From Chitinophagia bacterium (GTDB taxonomy: Bacteria > Bacteroidota > Bacteroidia > Chitinophagales > Chitinophagaceae), in contig RGMU01000071.1 in the NCBI GenBank assembly GCA_010021705.1, positions 1-7,410 on the forward strand: DNA of 7,410 nucleotides, given 5' to 3'. Positions within the stretch are counted from its first letter, which is position 1. Every line of letters begins with the position of its first letter. The position numbers were made by a program, and so were the translations under genes. This document shows positions 1 to 6,139 of this stretch, in pieces. The notes below the pieces were generated by a model. That model was not told the origin of the DNA, searched no databases, and saw only the letters and a program-made list of their open reading frames with translations.

Positions 1-720
1 AATAAAGTATTTATTTACCCGGTAGTGCTTGTTCAATATGCGCTTAAACCTAATAAAATGTGGCTTACCGCGGGCTGGAAAACAGGTGTCACTAAAAATA
101 CTATGCAAGAGCTATGTGATGTTAACCCGTATTTATTAAGCTATGCCACTATAAAACAGGCTAAAAAAGAAAATATTTACTTGAACTGGGAGACCCAATT
201 AGGCAAGCATGACATATATTCGGCAGAAGTGGGTTTAATGCTTTTTAACAACAAAGCTACTTTTATCAACAATCCGCTATCTAAAATGCAATTTAATATA
301 TTGTACCAAAATGCAAGTGCCTTATATTTATCCATGAAGTATAATTACATACACTCCAACAAATGGGATATGAGCATATCGGCAGATTATTATAATTTTT
401 ATGCTATTGACAACAATGCAGATGCCGTGTGGCATACCCCCAACCTAATGGCTAAATTAAAAATAGGCTATCACCCGGCAGATAAATGGTATTTTAATGT
501 TTATGGTATAATGCAAGGCGGCATCACTGCTTGGGATAGCGGGGCTAAAAAAACGCTTGCCCCCACCATTGATTTAGCAGCAAGCGGTGAGTATGAAATA
601 TTGCGCAGATTAAACGTATTTTTGCAGTTGAATAACTGTTTGAACCAAAAAAATGAGCGTTTTTACGGCTATAACAGCTACGGATTTAATATATATGGTG
701 GCATAAGGTTAAAGTTCTAA
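1..720 (+). CDS. Outer-membrane beta-barrel protein, C-terminal part (TonB-dependent-receptor-like), 5' truncated
   Basis: The reading frame is open from base 1 and ends in TAA at 718-720, so the gene starts outside the window. The GTG at 25 is in frame but is not a convincing start, because coding-like sequence continues upstream of it. The visible 239 residues are a run of alternating polar and aromatic/hydrophobic segments rich in Tyr, Trp and Asn, with short Asn/Asp/Gly turns, which is the pattern of amphipathic barrel strands. The protein ends in GGIRLKF; a terminal Phe is the usual outer-membrane insertion signal. The segment that ends in LNVFLQLNNCLNQKNERFYGY resembles the penultimate strands of TonB-dependent receptors in Bacteroidota (family knowledge). 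No plug domain or TonB box can be seen because the N-terminus is missing, so a simpler barrel is possible. It lies 41 bases before the next gene on the same strand and may be co-transcribed with it. Confidence 0.7.
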   Translation, partial: NKVFIYPVVLVQYALKPNKMWLTAGWKTGVTKNTMQELCDVNPYLLSYATIKQAKKENIYLNWETQLGKHDIYSAEVGLMLFNNKATFINNPLSKMQFNILYQNASALYLSMKYNYIHSNKWDMSISADYYNFYAIDNNADAVWHTPNLMAKLKIGYHPADKWYFNVYGIMQGGITAWDSGAKKTLAPTIDLAASGEYEILRRLNVFLQLNNCLNQKNERFYGYNSYGFNIYGGIRLKF

Positions 721-761
721 TATTTCTAACTATTTTTAACCTTTGATATTACATACAGATA

Positions 762-1688
762 ATGGATATAGCTAAATATATAGGACAATATTTACTCAAA
801 AATAGCTTCTGCTACATACATGGCTTGGGCAATTTAGAAATTTCTAAAAAGCCCGCCTTCTATGACGGAAAGTCTTTGCAAGCCCCTACTTATGAAATTG
901 TGCTATCATCCGGAGGGTCTATAGATGATAATTTTGCCAATTTTATAGCCACCAACGAGCAAATAAGTATTTCAAAAGCAGCCAATCAACTACGAGAGTT
1001 TAGCATAGAAACCCGCCGTAGCCTGCAAGCCGGAAACGAGGTGGATTTACCGGGCATAGGCAAGCTGATGGAGCATAACGGTAAAACTATTTTCATTACC
1101 GACCCGCAGTTTAGATATACACCACCCGGTATCCCTACGGTTAAAAATAGTAAACAGTTAGACGACCAAAAGTCGGCGAGTGTTATCATTGGCGGTAATG
1201 CCTCTAACAGTAGTAGCTCCGGCTCCATTAATTGGAGCACCATTATTATAATAGGTGTGGTGGTGCTTATATTAGCGGCGGCAGGCTTTGGTATTTACTA
1301 CTATACCAAAATGCAGCCTACACCGGAAGCACCGGTAACTAAAATAGACACCACCACCGTTAAAGATACCACAGCTACGCCAATACCCATATCGGTGGAC
1401 AGTTCTATATTAAAGGCGCAAAATGATAGCCTTAATGCCCTAAAGGCAGATAGCATGACAGCCAATCAATTCAAATTTGTTATTGGCACTTATGCTGCAT
1501 TAGATAGAGCGTTAAACCGCTATAATAAGCTAAAATTAGCCGGCACTAATGTAGAGCTTGCCACGCGCGACTCGCTTACTTATTATGTATTAACCATAAT
1601 AGATTGCAAGCCCGTTGATACCACATTAACCAAAGATTCACTACAACGCTTCTATGGCTACAGACCGGTTACTATTTATGGTCAATAA
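762..1688 (+). CDS. HU-CCDC81-like / SPOR-like single-pass membrane protein
   Basis: The product has 308 residues. Residues 1-118 resemble the paired HU-CCDC81 bacterial domains found at the start of Bacteroidota SPOR proteins: MDIAKYIGQYLL, then IHGLGNLEI (19-27), then a second HU-like half with EVDLPGIGKL (93-102). A Ser/Asn/Gly linker (144-156) leads to one hydrophobic helix at about 159-182 (IIIIGVVVLILAAAGFGIYYY). A Thr/Pro/Asp-rich spacer follows, and residues 236-305 (FKFVIGTY...RFYGYRPVTIY) look like a divergent SPOR domain, which in other proteins binds denuded peptidoglycan glycan strands. The predicted topology is N-terminus in the cytoplasm and SPOR in the periplasm, so the protein may link a cytoplasmic partner to the cell wall; that role is inference. 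The ATG at 762 is chosen because it begins the typical MDI-x-KYI motif. No Shine-Dalgarno sequence is visible. A minus-strand frame inside it is a shadow. Confidence 0.78.
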   Translation: MDIAKYIGQYLLKNSFCYIHGLGNLEISKKPAFYDGKSLQAPTYEIVLSSGGSIDDNFANFIATNEQISISKAANQLREFSIETRRSLQAGNEVDLPGIGKLMEHNGKTIFITDPQFRYTPPGIPTVKNSKQLDDQKSASVIIGGNASNSSSSGSINWSTIIIIGVVVLILAAAGFGIYYYTKMQPTPEAPVTKIDTTTVKDTTATPIPISVDSSILKAQNDSLNALKADSMTANQFKFVIGTYAALDRALNRYNKLKLAGTNVELATRDSLTYYVLTIIDCKPVDTTLTKDSLQRFYGYRPVTIYGQ

Positions 1689-1710
1689 GTTGTGGCACAA
1701 ATTATAGCAA

Positions 1711-1718
1711 TAGGTTTA
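1711..1718 (+). promoter_or_regulatory. Candidate Bacteroidota-type promoter for the Asp-box lipoprotein gene
   Basis: TAGGTTTA (1711-1718) matches the Bacteroidota -7 consensus TAnnTTTG at all but the last base, and a TTG at 1690-1692 lies 18 bases upstream, in the usual range for the -33 element. The 3' half overlaps a short perfect dyad, TTAATC-GTT-GATTAA (1716-1730), which could be an operator or chance. If real, the leader would be about 35 bases. Confidence 0.3.
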
Positions 1719-1760
1719 ATCGTTGATTAAGCTGTATCTCTCGCTTGGTAAAATGAACTG

Positions 1761-2735
1761 ATGAACCATATTCACAAGTTGTTGCCCATTGTTTTGCTTT
1801 GTTTGCTAATTGGCTGTAAAAAAGACAGACTATCGCTAAGTAATGTAACTCGCATAGAAAGCCATACCACACACCGGTTAAACCGTATAGCCTTTTTGAA
1901 TGATAGCATTGTGATAATTGGCGGGGGCATACACTATGACTATGCTACCACGCTGCGCTCCGGAGACGGAGGCTATACGTTTACCGTTTTAGACCACCCG
2001 GAATCAGGTAAAGGCATTTATGGCATGGGGCAAGCACCCAATGGCACATTGTATGCCTGCGGCACAGACGGCACAGTACTGCAAACTTCCGGTAACGGCA
2101 CGCAATGGCAGTTTAACCGTATAGGCGATTGGCAAAACTATATAGCCGTTGCCTATCCTGCGGTGAATAAAGGAGTGTATGTCTCATCTCGCTTTCAATA
2201 TGACGGCTCTATAACAGTGGTGGATAGTGCCTTGCGCATTGTGTATAAAAATAACTACCGCTTTGGGTTAAATAATGTTTATTTTATAAGCCCTGCAAAC
2301 GGATTTGTGGTGGCTTACGGTGCCGTATTGCGCACAGCAGATACCGGACAAACGTGGAACTACTTGCCCATAAAAGACGACAATTTTATGTGCATGAGCC
2401 TAATAGGGCAGCAAATGTGGGTATGCGGCTTTAACGGAGGGGTGTATTACAGCAATGATAACGGCAACAACTGGGAAACCCGCAGAAGCCCCGGATACAT
2501 TACAAAAAAGCACTATATGATGCTGTCTATTGCCATGACCGATAGCCGGCACGGCTACATTACCTGCGACAACGGTACCCTACTCTACACCGATGACGGA
2601 GGCTATCATTGGGCTGAATTTGAGCCATTTACCGCTACTGCCCTGCGCGCTATAGCTTTTGCCCCACCGGAGACCTCTTACTTGCCGGTGATGACGGCAC
2701 CATATTCAGGGTTACGCCTTAGCATATTAGCGTAA
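1761..2735 (+). CDS. Lipoprotein with Asp-box (BNR/Ycf48-like) beta-propeller repeats, 3' end probably frameshifted
   Basis: The product has 324 residues. The N-terminus is a type II signal peptide (KLLPIVLLCLLIGC) with the lipid-anchored Cys at residue 19. The mature part has five Asp-box-like motifs of the S/T-x-D-x-G-x-T/N-W/F type: SGDGGYTF (67-74), SGNGTQWQF (110-118), TADTGQTW (192-199), SNDNGNNW (231-238) and TDDGGYHW (277-284), each followed by a beta-rich segment. This is the signature of a beta-propeller of the sialidase/Ycf48 fold. No catalytic residues of sialidases can be assigned, so a binding or scaffold role is more likely than enzymatic activity. The last 21 residues (from E304) do not resemble a propeller. 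Shifting frame by one base at about 2670 gives DLLLAGDDGTIFRVTP and a stop at 2720-2722, the expected closing strand, so one base seems to be missing. No Shine-Dalgarno sequence is seen before the ATG at 1761; a two-codon ATG-AAC-TGA at 1753 overlaps the start. Confidence 0.8.
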   Translation: MNHIHKLLPIVLLCLLIGCKKDRLSLSNVTRIESHTTHRLNRIAFLNDSIVIIGGGIHYDYATTLRSGDGGYTFTVLDHPESGKGIYGMGQAPNGTLYACGTDGTVLQTSGNGTQWQFNRIGDWQNYIAVAYPAVNKGVYVSSRFQYDGSITVVDSALRIVYKNNYRFGLNNVYFISPANGFVVAYGAVLRTADTGQTWNYLPIKDDNFMCMSLIGQQMWVCGFNGGVYYSNDNGNNWETRRSPGYITKKHYMMLSIAMTDSRHGYITCDNGTLLYTDDGGYHWAEFEPFTATALRAIAFAPPETSYLPVMTAPYSGLRLSILA

Positions 2736-2880
2736 AAACAGCCCACTATACCCCTTAAAAATATTTTTTCCCGGACTCTAACATTTATACCAAAGGTTGC
2801 GTCAATATAGGTATAGGGCGCAATTTATACTTCTATTACCCACAGTCCAGCATTTACCGGCCCCCATATATTCTATCCTG
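2736..2880. other. Non-coding stretch after the Asp-box lipoprotein gene
   Basis: I see no supported gene, RNA or repeat in these 145 bases. They separate the lipoprotein stop from its probable terminator, which is a rather long 3' trailer. Confidence 0.5.
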
Positions 2881-2913
2881 AAGCCTTCTTTTTGTGAGAA
2901 GGCTTTTGTTTTT
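2881..2913 (+). terminator. Rho-independent terminator of the plus-strand genes
   Basis: A perfect 9-bp stem, AAGCCTTCT (2881-2889) and AGAAGGCTT (2897-2905), encloses the 7-base loop TTTTGTG and is followed by TTGTTTTT. The T-rich tail lies only on the plus-strand 3' side, so it serves transcription coming from the lipoprotein gene. It lies about 145 bases after that gene's stop. Confidence 0.8.
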
Positions 2914-2959
2914 ATATGCCCTAATTTGGCAGGATGCCACTATCCTATTTAACCCCTAT

Positions 2960-2989
2960 TTAGCGCAAGTGTTTTGCACTTGTGCTGAA
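2960..2989. repeat. Palindromic repeat copy 1
   Basis: The arms AGCGCAAGTG (2962-2971) and CACTTGTGCT (2977-2986) pair over 10 bp, with one G-U pair, around a TTTTG loop. The whole element is almost the reverse complement of the copy at 3041-3069, so the two form a large inverted pair about 50 bases apart. No T tract follows directly on the plus strand. Confidence 0.75.
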
Positions 2990-3017
2990 TAAATAAAAGT
3001 TTTTTAGACTTTCTACG

Positions 3018-3032
3018 AAGTGCAAAACACTT
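3018..3032. repeat. Palindromic repeat core, copy 2 (short)
   Basis: AAGTG-CAAAA-CACTT is a perfect 5-bp dyad that carries only the core of the flanking palindromes (GTGCAAAACAC). It looks like a degraded or minimal copy between the two longer ones. Confidence 0.65.
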
Positions 3033-3033
3033 G

Positions 3034-3069
3034 AAAAAAATTAGCACAAGTGCAAAACATTTGCGCTAA
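3034..3069 (-). terminator. Palindromic repeat copy 3, acting as minus-strand terminator of the tgt-permease operon
   Basis: Read on the minus strand, TTAGCGCAAATG, a TTTTG loop and CACTTGTGCTAA form a 12-bp stem with one mismatch and one wobble (3069 to 3041). It is followed at once by seven T residues (3040 to 3034). That is a good intrinsic terminator, 98 bases beyond the permease stop at 3167. The same sequence belongs to the palindrome family at 2960-2989 and 3018-3032. Confidence 0.7.
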
Positions 3070-3166
3070 TTTGGGTTTATCTGCAAAGATACTTTAATAT
3101 AACTAATGCGTCCACAGTAAAAATAGCCCTAAAGTTTTGTCTGCTATACCACATATTATTCCCCCC

Positions 3167-4255
3167 CTACCGCGCCTGCCTTCTATACAGCCAATAGGCT
3201 ATGCCGGCAAAAATAATGTTGGGTATCCACACGGCTAAAAGGGGGTTCATGGAGGCTTTGGTAGAAAAGGTGGTGAATAGCTGCATAAACATCACGTATA
3301 TGGCACTAATGGCTATGCCTAATGCCAAGTGTAGCCCGCTACCGCCTCTTATCTTTTGGCAGGCTATGCAAGCTCCTATCAGGGTGAGAATAAGCCCCGC
3401 TACCGGCTGGGCGGTTCTGCGGTAAAGCTCTACATAAAAAAAATTGAGATTGTCTCTGCCACGCTGCCTTTCTACGGCTACAAACTGCCTTAGTTGGGGA
3501 GTGGTAAGCCCCTCCTTCATAGCCTCATTGTTGCGGAGTTCTGCGGGCTTAAAAGGGTATTTTTTGCGCAGTTCATTAAAGTGTTGCATGGTTTCGGTAA
3601 GCGTGTCGTTGTGGCGCACCCATACGTCTTTCAGTAGCCACTCCTTTTGCACACTGTCATATTCTACCTGTTCAGCCATTGTTTTATCGGTAAGCTCCGT
3701 ACCTTTCAATATCTCTTCGGCAAAGTGCGTACCCGTGCCGGCATTATAGTCTATATATTGCAAATAAATATACTTTTCTTTAGATAAAGCTAAGTGTACA
3801 TTTTCACCGGGGTAAGTGTAGTTGCCGTCATTAATGTATTTATCTTCAAATGCCACGCGCTGCTTATTGGCAATCGGTATCAGGTAATGGTTAAAAACAA
3901 GTGCCACAATGCCTAAGATTACAGCCCCGATAACGTAAGGTCTCAAAAAACGGGAAAAAGACACTCCCGAAGACAGAATAGCTATAATTTCACTATTATA
4001 AGCCAGCTTAGAAGTAAAAAAAATGGTGGCAATGAAGATGAACAGCGGAAACAGCAGTGCCGAAATGTGCGGTATAAAGTTTTTATAATAGTTTAGCACC
4101 TCAATAAGGGGGGCTTTCTTTTGCACAATGTTGTCCACCTTTTCAGAATAATCTATCACACACGATATTACTGCCAATATAAGAATAGCAAAAACAAAAG
4201 TGGTAATAAACTTGCCTATAATATACCTATCTAACTTTAACAAACCAAACCGCAT
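3167..4255 (-). CDS. LptF/LptG-family permease (YjgP/YjgQ)
   Basis: The product has 362 residues, the usual length for this family. LptF and LptG form the membrane part of the LptB2FG transporter that extracts lipopolysaccharide from the inner membrane and passes it to LptC/LptA. Three N-terminal helices are visible at about 16-36, 62-84 and 106-128. A periplasmic beta-rich domain of about 150 residues follows, then three C-terminal helices at about 284-300, 309-330 and 338-357. This 3+domain+3 plan, the opening LDRYIIGKFITTF and the LAYNSEIIAILSSGVSF stretch (84-100) before helix 3 are typical. LptF and LptG cannot be separated from sequence alone, so no symbol is given; Bacteroidota usually carry the partner elsewhere. 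The ATG at 4255 lies 42 bases after the tgt stop with no promoter visible between them, so it is probably co-transcribed with tgt. Plus-strand frames inside it are shadows. Confidence 0.9.
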   Translation of the reverse strand: MRFGLLKLDRYIIGKFITTFVFAILILAVISCVIDYSEKVDNIVQKKAPLIEVLNYYKNFIPHISALLFPLFIFIATIFFTSKLAYNSEIIAILSSGVSFSRFLRPYVIGAVILGIVALVFNHYLIPIANKQRVAFEDKYINDGNYTYPGENVHLALSKEKYIYLQYIDYNAGTGTHFAEEILKGTELTDKTMAEQVEYDSVQKEWLLKDVWVRHNDTLTETMQHFNELRKKYPFKPAELRNNEAMKEGLTTPQLRQFVAVERQRGRDNLNFFYVELYRRTAQPVAGLILTLIGACIACQKIRGGSGLHLALGIAISAIYVMFMQLFTTFSTKASMNPLLAVWIPNIIFAGIAYWLYRRQAR

Positions 4256-4297
4256 GAAGGGTAGATATTGGAATAGTGTTTAATAATAATAAAACGG

Positions 4298-5461
4298 TTA
4301 CAGTCTTTGTTTAAGTTGGTTAACCATTTTCTGTTTCCAAGCAAAAAAGGTGTTTTCCATAATATGTTTGCGGGCTTGTTTTACAAGGTATAAATAAAAA
4401 GCCAAATTGTGTATGCTGGCTATTTGCATTGCCAATATTTCGCCGGCTATAAACAAATGGCGCAAATAGGCTTTGCTGTATTGCCGGCTGGTGGGGCATA
4501 GTTCTTCGTCTATGGGACTGTAGTCTGTTGCCCATTTCTTATTTTTTATGTTAATAATGCCGTTTTCGGTAAACAGCATTCCGTTTCTGCCGTTGCGGGT
4601 AGGCATTACGCAGTCAAACATATCCACACCTAATGCAATGCACTCTAATATATTCCAAGGCGTGCCTACACCCATAAGGTAGCGGGGCTTGTTTTGTGGT
4701 AATATATCGGTGCATAAGCTGCACATTTCATACATATCTTGCTCCGGCTCGCCTACCGATAGCCCCCCAATGGCATTACCGCTACACTGTGCATTGGCTA
4801 TATACTCTGCCGACCTCTGCCTTAAATCTTTATAGGTGCTACCCTGCACAATGGGAAAAAGATATTGCGGGTAGCCATACAATGGTGCTGTATTGTCTAA
4901 CTGCTGCCTGCAACGGTCAAGCCAACGGTGGGTTAGTTCCATGCTTTTAAGGGCATAGCTATATTCAGAAGGATAAGGCGGGCATTCATCAAATGCCATA
5001 ATAATATCTGCGCCTATTGCCCGCTGTATGTCTATCACTTTTTCGGGTGTAAACAAATGCCGGCTACCGTCTATATGCGACTGAAACATAACGCCTTCTT
5101 CCTTTATTTTACGCTTTTCGGCTAAGGAAAACACCTGATAGCCCCCGCTATCGGTAAGGAGCGCACCGTTCCAGCTACTAAATTTATGCAATCCCCCACC
5201 CTGCGTTATCACATCAGTACCCGGTCTTAGGTATAAATGATAAGTATTGCCTAAGATGAGTGGTGCGCCAATTTCGTTGGTTAGCAGTGCGTGTGTAACT
5301 GCCTTTACACTACCTACCGTGCCTACGGGCATAAAAATAGGCGTTTGAATAGTACCGTGTGGCAACGTTAACACGCCTGCACGCGCCTTAGTATCCGGGC
5401 ATCGGGTAGCGGTTTCAAATATATTACCATAGCGAAATTGGCTTGCAGTGTTGCCCTCCAT
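4298..5461 (-). CDS. tgt: Queuine/preQ1 tRNA-guanine transglycosylase
   Basis: The product has 387 residues, near full family length. Tgt swaps guanine-34 of GUN-anticodon tRNAs (Asp, Asn, His, Tyr) for preQ1, the first tRNA-bound step of queuosine synthesis, in the cytoplasm. The active-site blocks are all present: LLTDSGGYQVFSL with the general acid/base Asp104, AFDECPP with substrate-binding Asp158, IVQGS with Gln206, IGGLSVGEP (231-239), and FDCVMPTRNGRNG with the nucleophile Asp283. The zinc site is unusual. The family's C-x-C-x2-C before YSRAYLRHL reads ELCPTSRQYSKAYLRHL here, leaving only Cys322, although the His of SIHNL (His351) is kept. From memory, several Bacteroidota Tgt proteins also lack these Cys. 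The ATG at 5461 is the only in-frame ATG before the first core motif. The gene is 42 bases from both neighbours, so a DUF1348-tgt-permease operon is likely. Internal frames on both strands are shadows. Confidence 0.97.
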   Translation of the reverse strand: MEGNTASQFRYGNIFETATRCPDTKARAGVLTLPHGTIQTPIFMPVGTVGSVKAVTHALLTNEIGAPLILGNTYHLYLRPGTDVITQGGGLHKFSSWNGALLTDSGGYQVFSLAEKRKIKEEGVMFQSHIDGSRHLFTPEKVIDIQRAIGADIIMAFDECPPYPSEYSYALKSMELTHRWLDRCRQQLDNTAPLYGYPQYLFPIVQGSTYKDLRQRSAEYIANAQCSGNAIGGLSVGEPEQDMYEMCSLCTDILPQNKPRYLMGVGTPWNILECIALGVDMFDCVMPTRNGRNGMLFTENGIINIKNKKWATDYSPIDEELCPTSRQYSKAYLRHLFIAGEILAMQIASIHNLAFYLYLVKQARKHIMENTFFAWKQKMVNQLKQRL

Positions 5462-5503
5462 TCAGATTAAAGGTTTTTTTGCTATTACTAACTTATTGGT
5501 TTC

Positions 5504-5911
5504 TTACAAATATCTTTCACTTTCTTGGATAGCCACATCGTTAATAGAAGCAAAACGCTTTTGCATATAACCGTCTGCGTCAAATTCCCACATTTCATTG
5601 CCATAACTCCTATACCACTGTCCGGAAGCATCGTGCCATTCATATTCAAATCTTACGGCAATGTGGTTGTCGGTATAGCACCATAGCTCCTTTTTCAGCT
5701 TATAGTCCATTTCCTTTTCCCATTTGCGTTTTAATAACGCTATCACGGCTTCGCGCCCCGTGATAAACTCGCTCCTGTTGCGCCATACAGTGTCAATGGT
5801 ATATGCACCGGCTACGCGCTCCGGGTCTTTAGTATTCCAAGCATCTTGAGCGAGCTTCACTTTTTGGGCGGCAGTCTCGTGTGTAAAGGGCGGAATGGGT
5901 AGTCGTTGCAT
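5504..5911 (-). CDS. DUF1348 / NTF2-like small protein
   Basis: The product has 135 residues, is predicted cytoplasmic and has no signal peptide. It matches the DUF1348 branch of the NTF2-like (SnoaL-type cone) fold: PPFTHETAAQKV at the N-terminus, DAWNTKDPERVAGAYT (23-38), WRNRSEF (43-49), GREAVIALLKRKWEKE (52-67), FEYEWHDASGQWYRSYGNE (88-106) and FASINDVAI (120-128). The family's function is unknown, and the fold serves as either a small binding pocket or an enzyme scaffold, so no reaction is assigned. Many relatives continue for some 15 residues past the ESER-like end with a conserved HWPLGRR tail (from memory). That tail is absent here and is not found in the sequence just downstream of the stop. 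It is the first gene of the probable operon, 42 bases before tgt, with a candidate promoter and inverted repeat right upstream. Confidence 0.85.
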   Translation of the reverse strand: MQRLPIPPFTHETAAQKVKLAQDAWNTKDPERVAGAYTIDTVWRNRSEFITGREAVIALLKRKWEKEMDYKLKKELWCYTDNHIAVRFEYEWHDASGQWYRSYGNEMWEFDADGYMQKRFASINDVAIQESERYL

Positions 5912-5917
5912 ATTAAT

Positions 5918-5962
5918 GTGCTATTTATGCACAAAACTACTGTTATTTTTGTGCATAAGCAC
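5918..5962. repeat. Interrupted inverted repeat upstream of the DUF1348 gene
   Basis: GTGCT-ATT-TATGCACAAAA (5918-5936) faces TTTTGTGCATA-AGCAC (5947-5962) across a 10-base loop. The 16 arm positions pair perfectly apart from a three-base bulge (ATT) in the left arm. The element starts 6 bases before the DUF1348 start codon. It could be an operator or an mRNA hairpin near the start; there is no T tract to make it a normal terminator. Confidence 0.7.
5932..5939 (-). promoter_or_regulatory. Candidate -7 box for the DUF1348-tgt-permease operon
   Basis: On the minus strand this reads TAGTTTTG, an exact match to the Bacteroidota -7 consensus TAnnTTTG, 20 bases upstream of the ATG. It lies inside the inverted repeat (left arm and loop). 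No clear TTG -33 element sits at the proper distance, so the match may be chance. Confidence 0.35.
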
Positions 5963-6019
5963 TAATTGGTGCCACTGTTATCCGATTAATTTTTTTTGGC
6001 TCTAAAATGTTACAAAAAG

Positions 6020-6063
6020 CGTATCCTGTTAATCTTTAAATCCTGAGCGTCCTGATTCAGACA
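6020..6063. repeat. TCCTG-rich sequence, possible dispersed repeat
   Basis: TCCTG occurs three times in 31 bases (6024, 6041 and 6050), in the pattern ATCCTGTTAATC, AAATCCTGAGCG, TCCTGATTCAGACA. I recall similar ATCCTG...CCTGATTCAGACAA stretches scattered between genes of Bacteroidota genomes, but only one copy is seen here, so its repeat status cannot be shown from this window. Confidence 0.35.
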
Positions 6064-6090
6064 ACGCCAATATTATTTTTTTGTAACCAC

Positions 6091-6121
6091 TTGCAAATAT
6101 GCCAAATAAAACTTACCATTG
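6091..6121 (+). promoter_or_regulatory. Candidate promoter of the NHL-repeat gene
   Basis: TTG (6091-6093), then 20 bases, then TACCATTG (6114-6121), which matches TAnnTTTG with one mismatch. Transcription would start near 6128, leaving a leader of about 12 bases before the ATG at 6140, short but usual where no Shine-Dalgarno sequence is used. Confidence 0.35.
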
Positions 6122-6139
6122 CATAAAATTATTAGACTT

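Noticed and set aside
25..27. GTG at 25 as the true start of the first gene
   Set aside because: The frame continues to base 1 without a stop, and the protein lacks a signal peptide from that point, as expected for an internal codon.
986..1243. Minus-strand 85-codon open frame
   Set aside because: It lies wholly inside the HU-CCDC81-like gene, and its translation has no recognisable domain.
2670..2680. Programmed -1 frameshift site
   Set aside because: No X-XXY-YYZ slippery heptamer or strong downstream hairpin is visible, so an indel or sequencing error is the simpler reading.
2960..3069. CRISPR array
   Set aside because: The three repeats alternate in orientation, differ in length and are unevenly spaced, and no cas gene is nearby.
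3201..3749. Two plus-strand open frames (74 and 101 codons)
   Set aside because: Both are antisense to the well-supported permease gene and show no domain.
4696..4950. Plus-strand 84-codon frame inside tgt
   Set aside because: It is a shadow of a strongly conserved enzyme gene.
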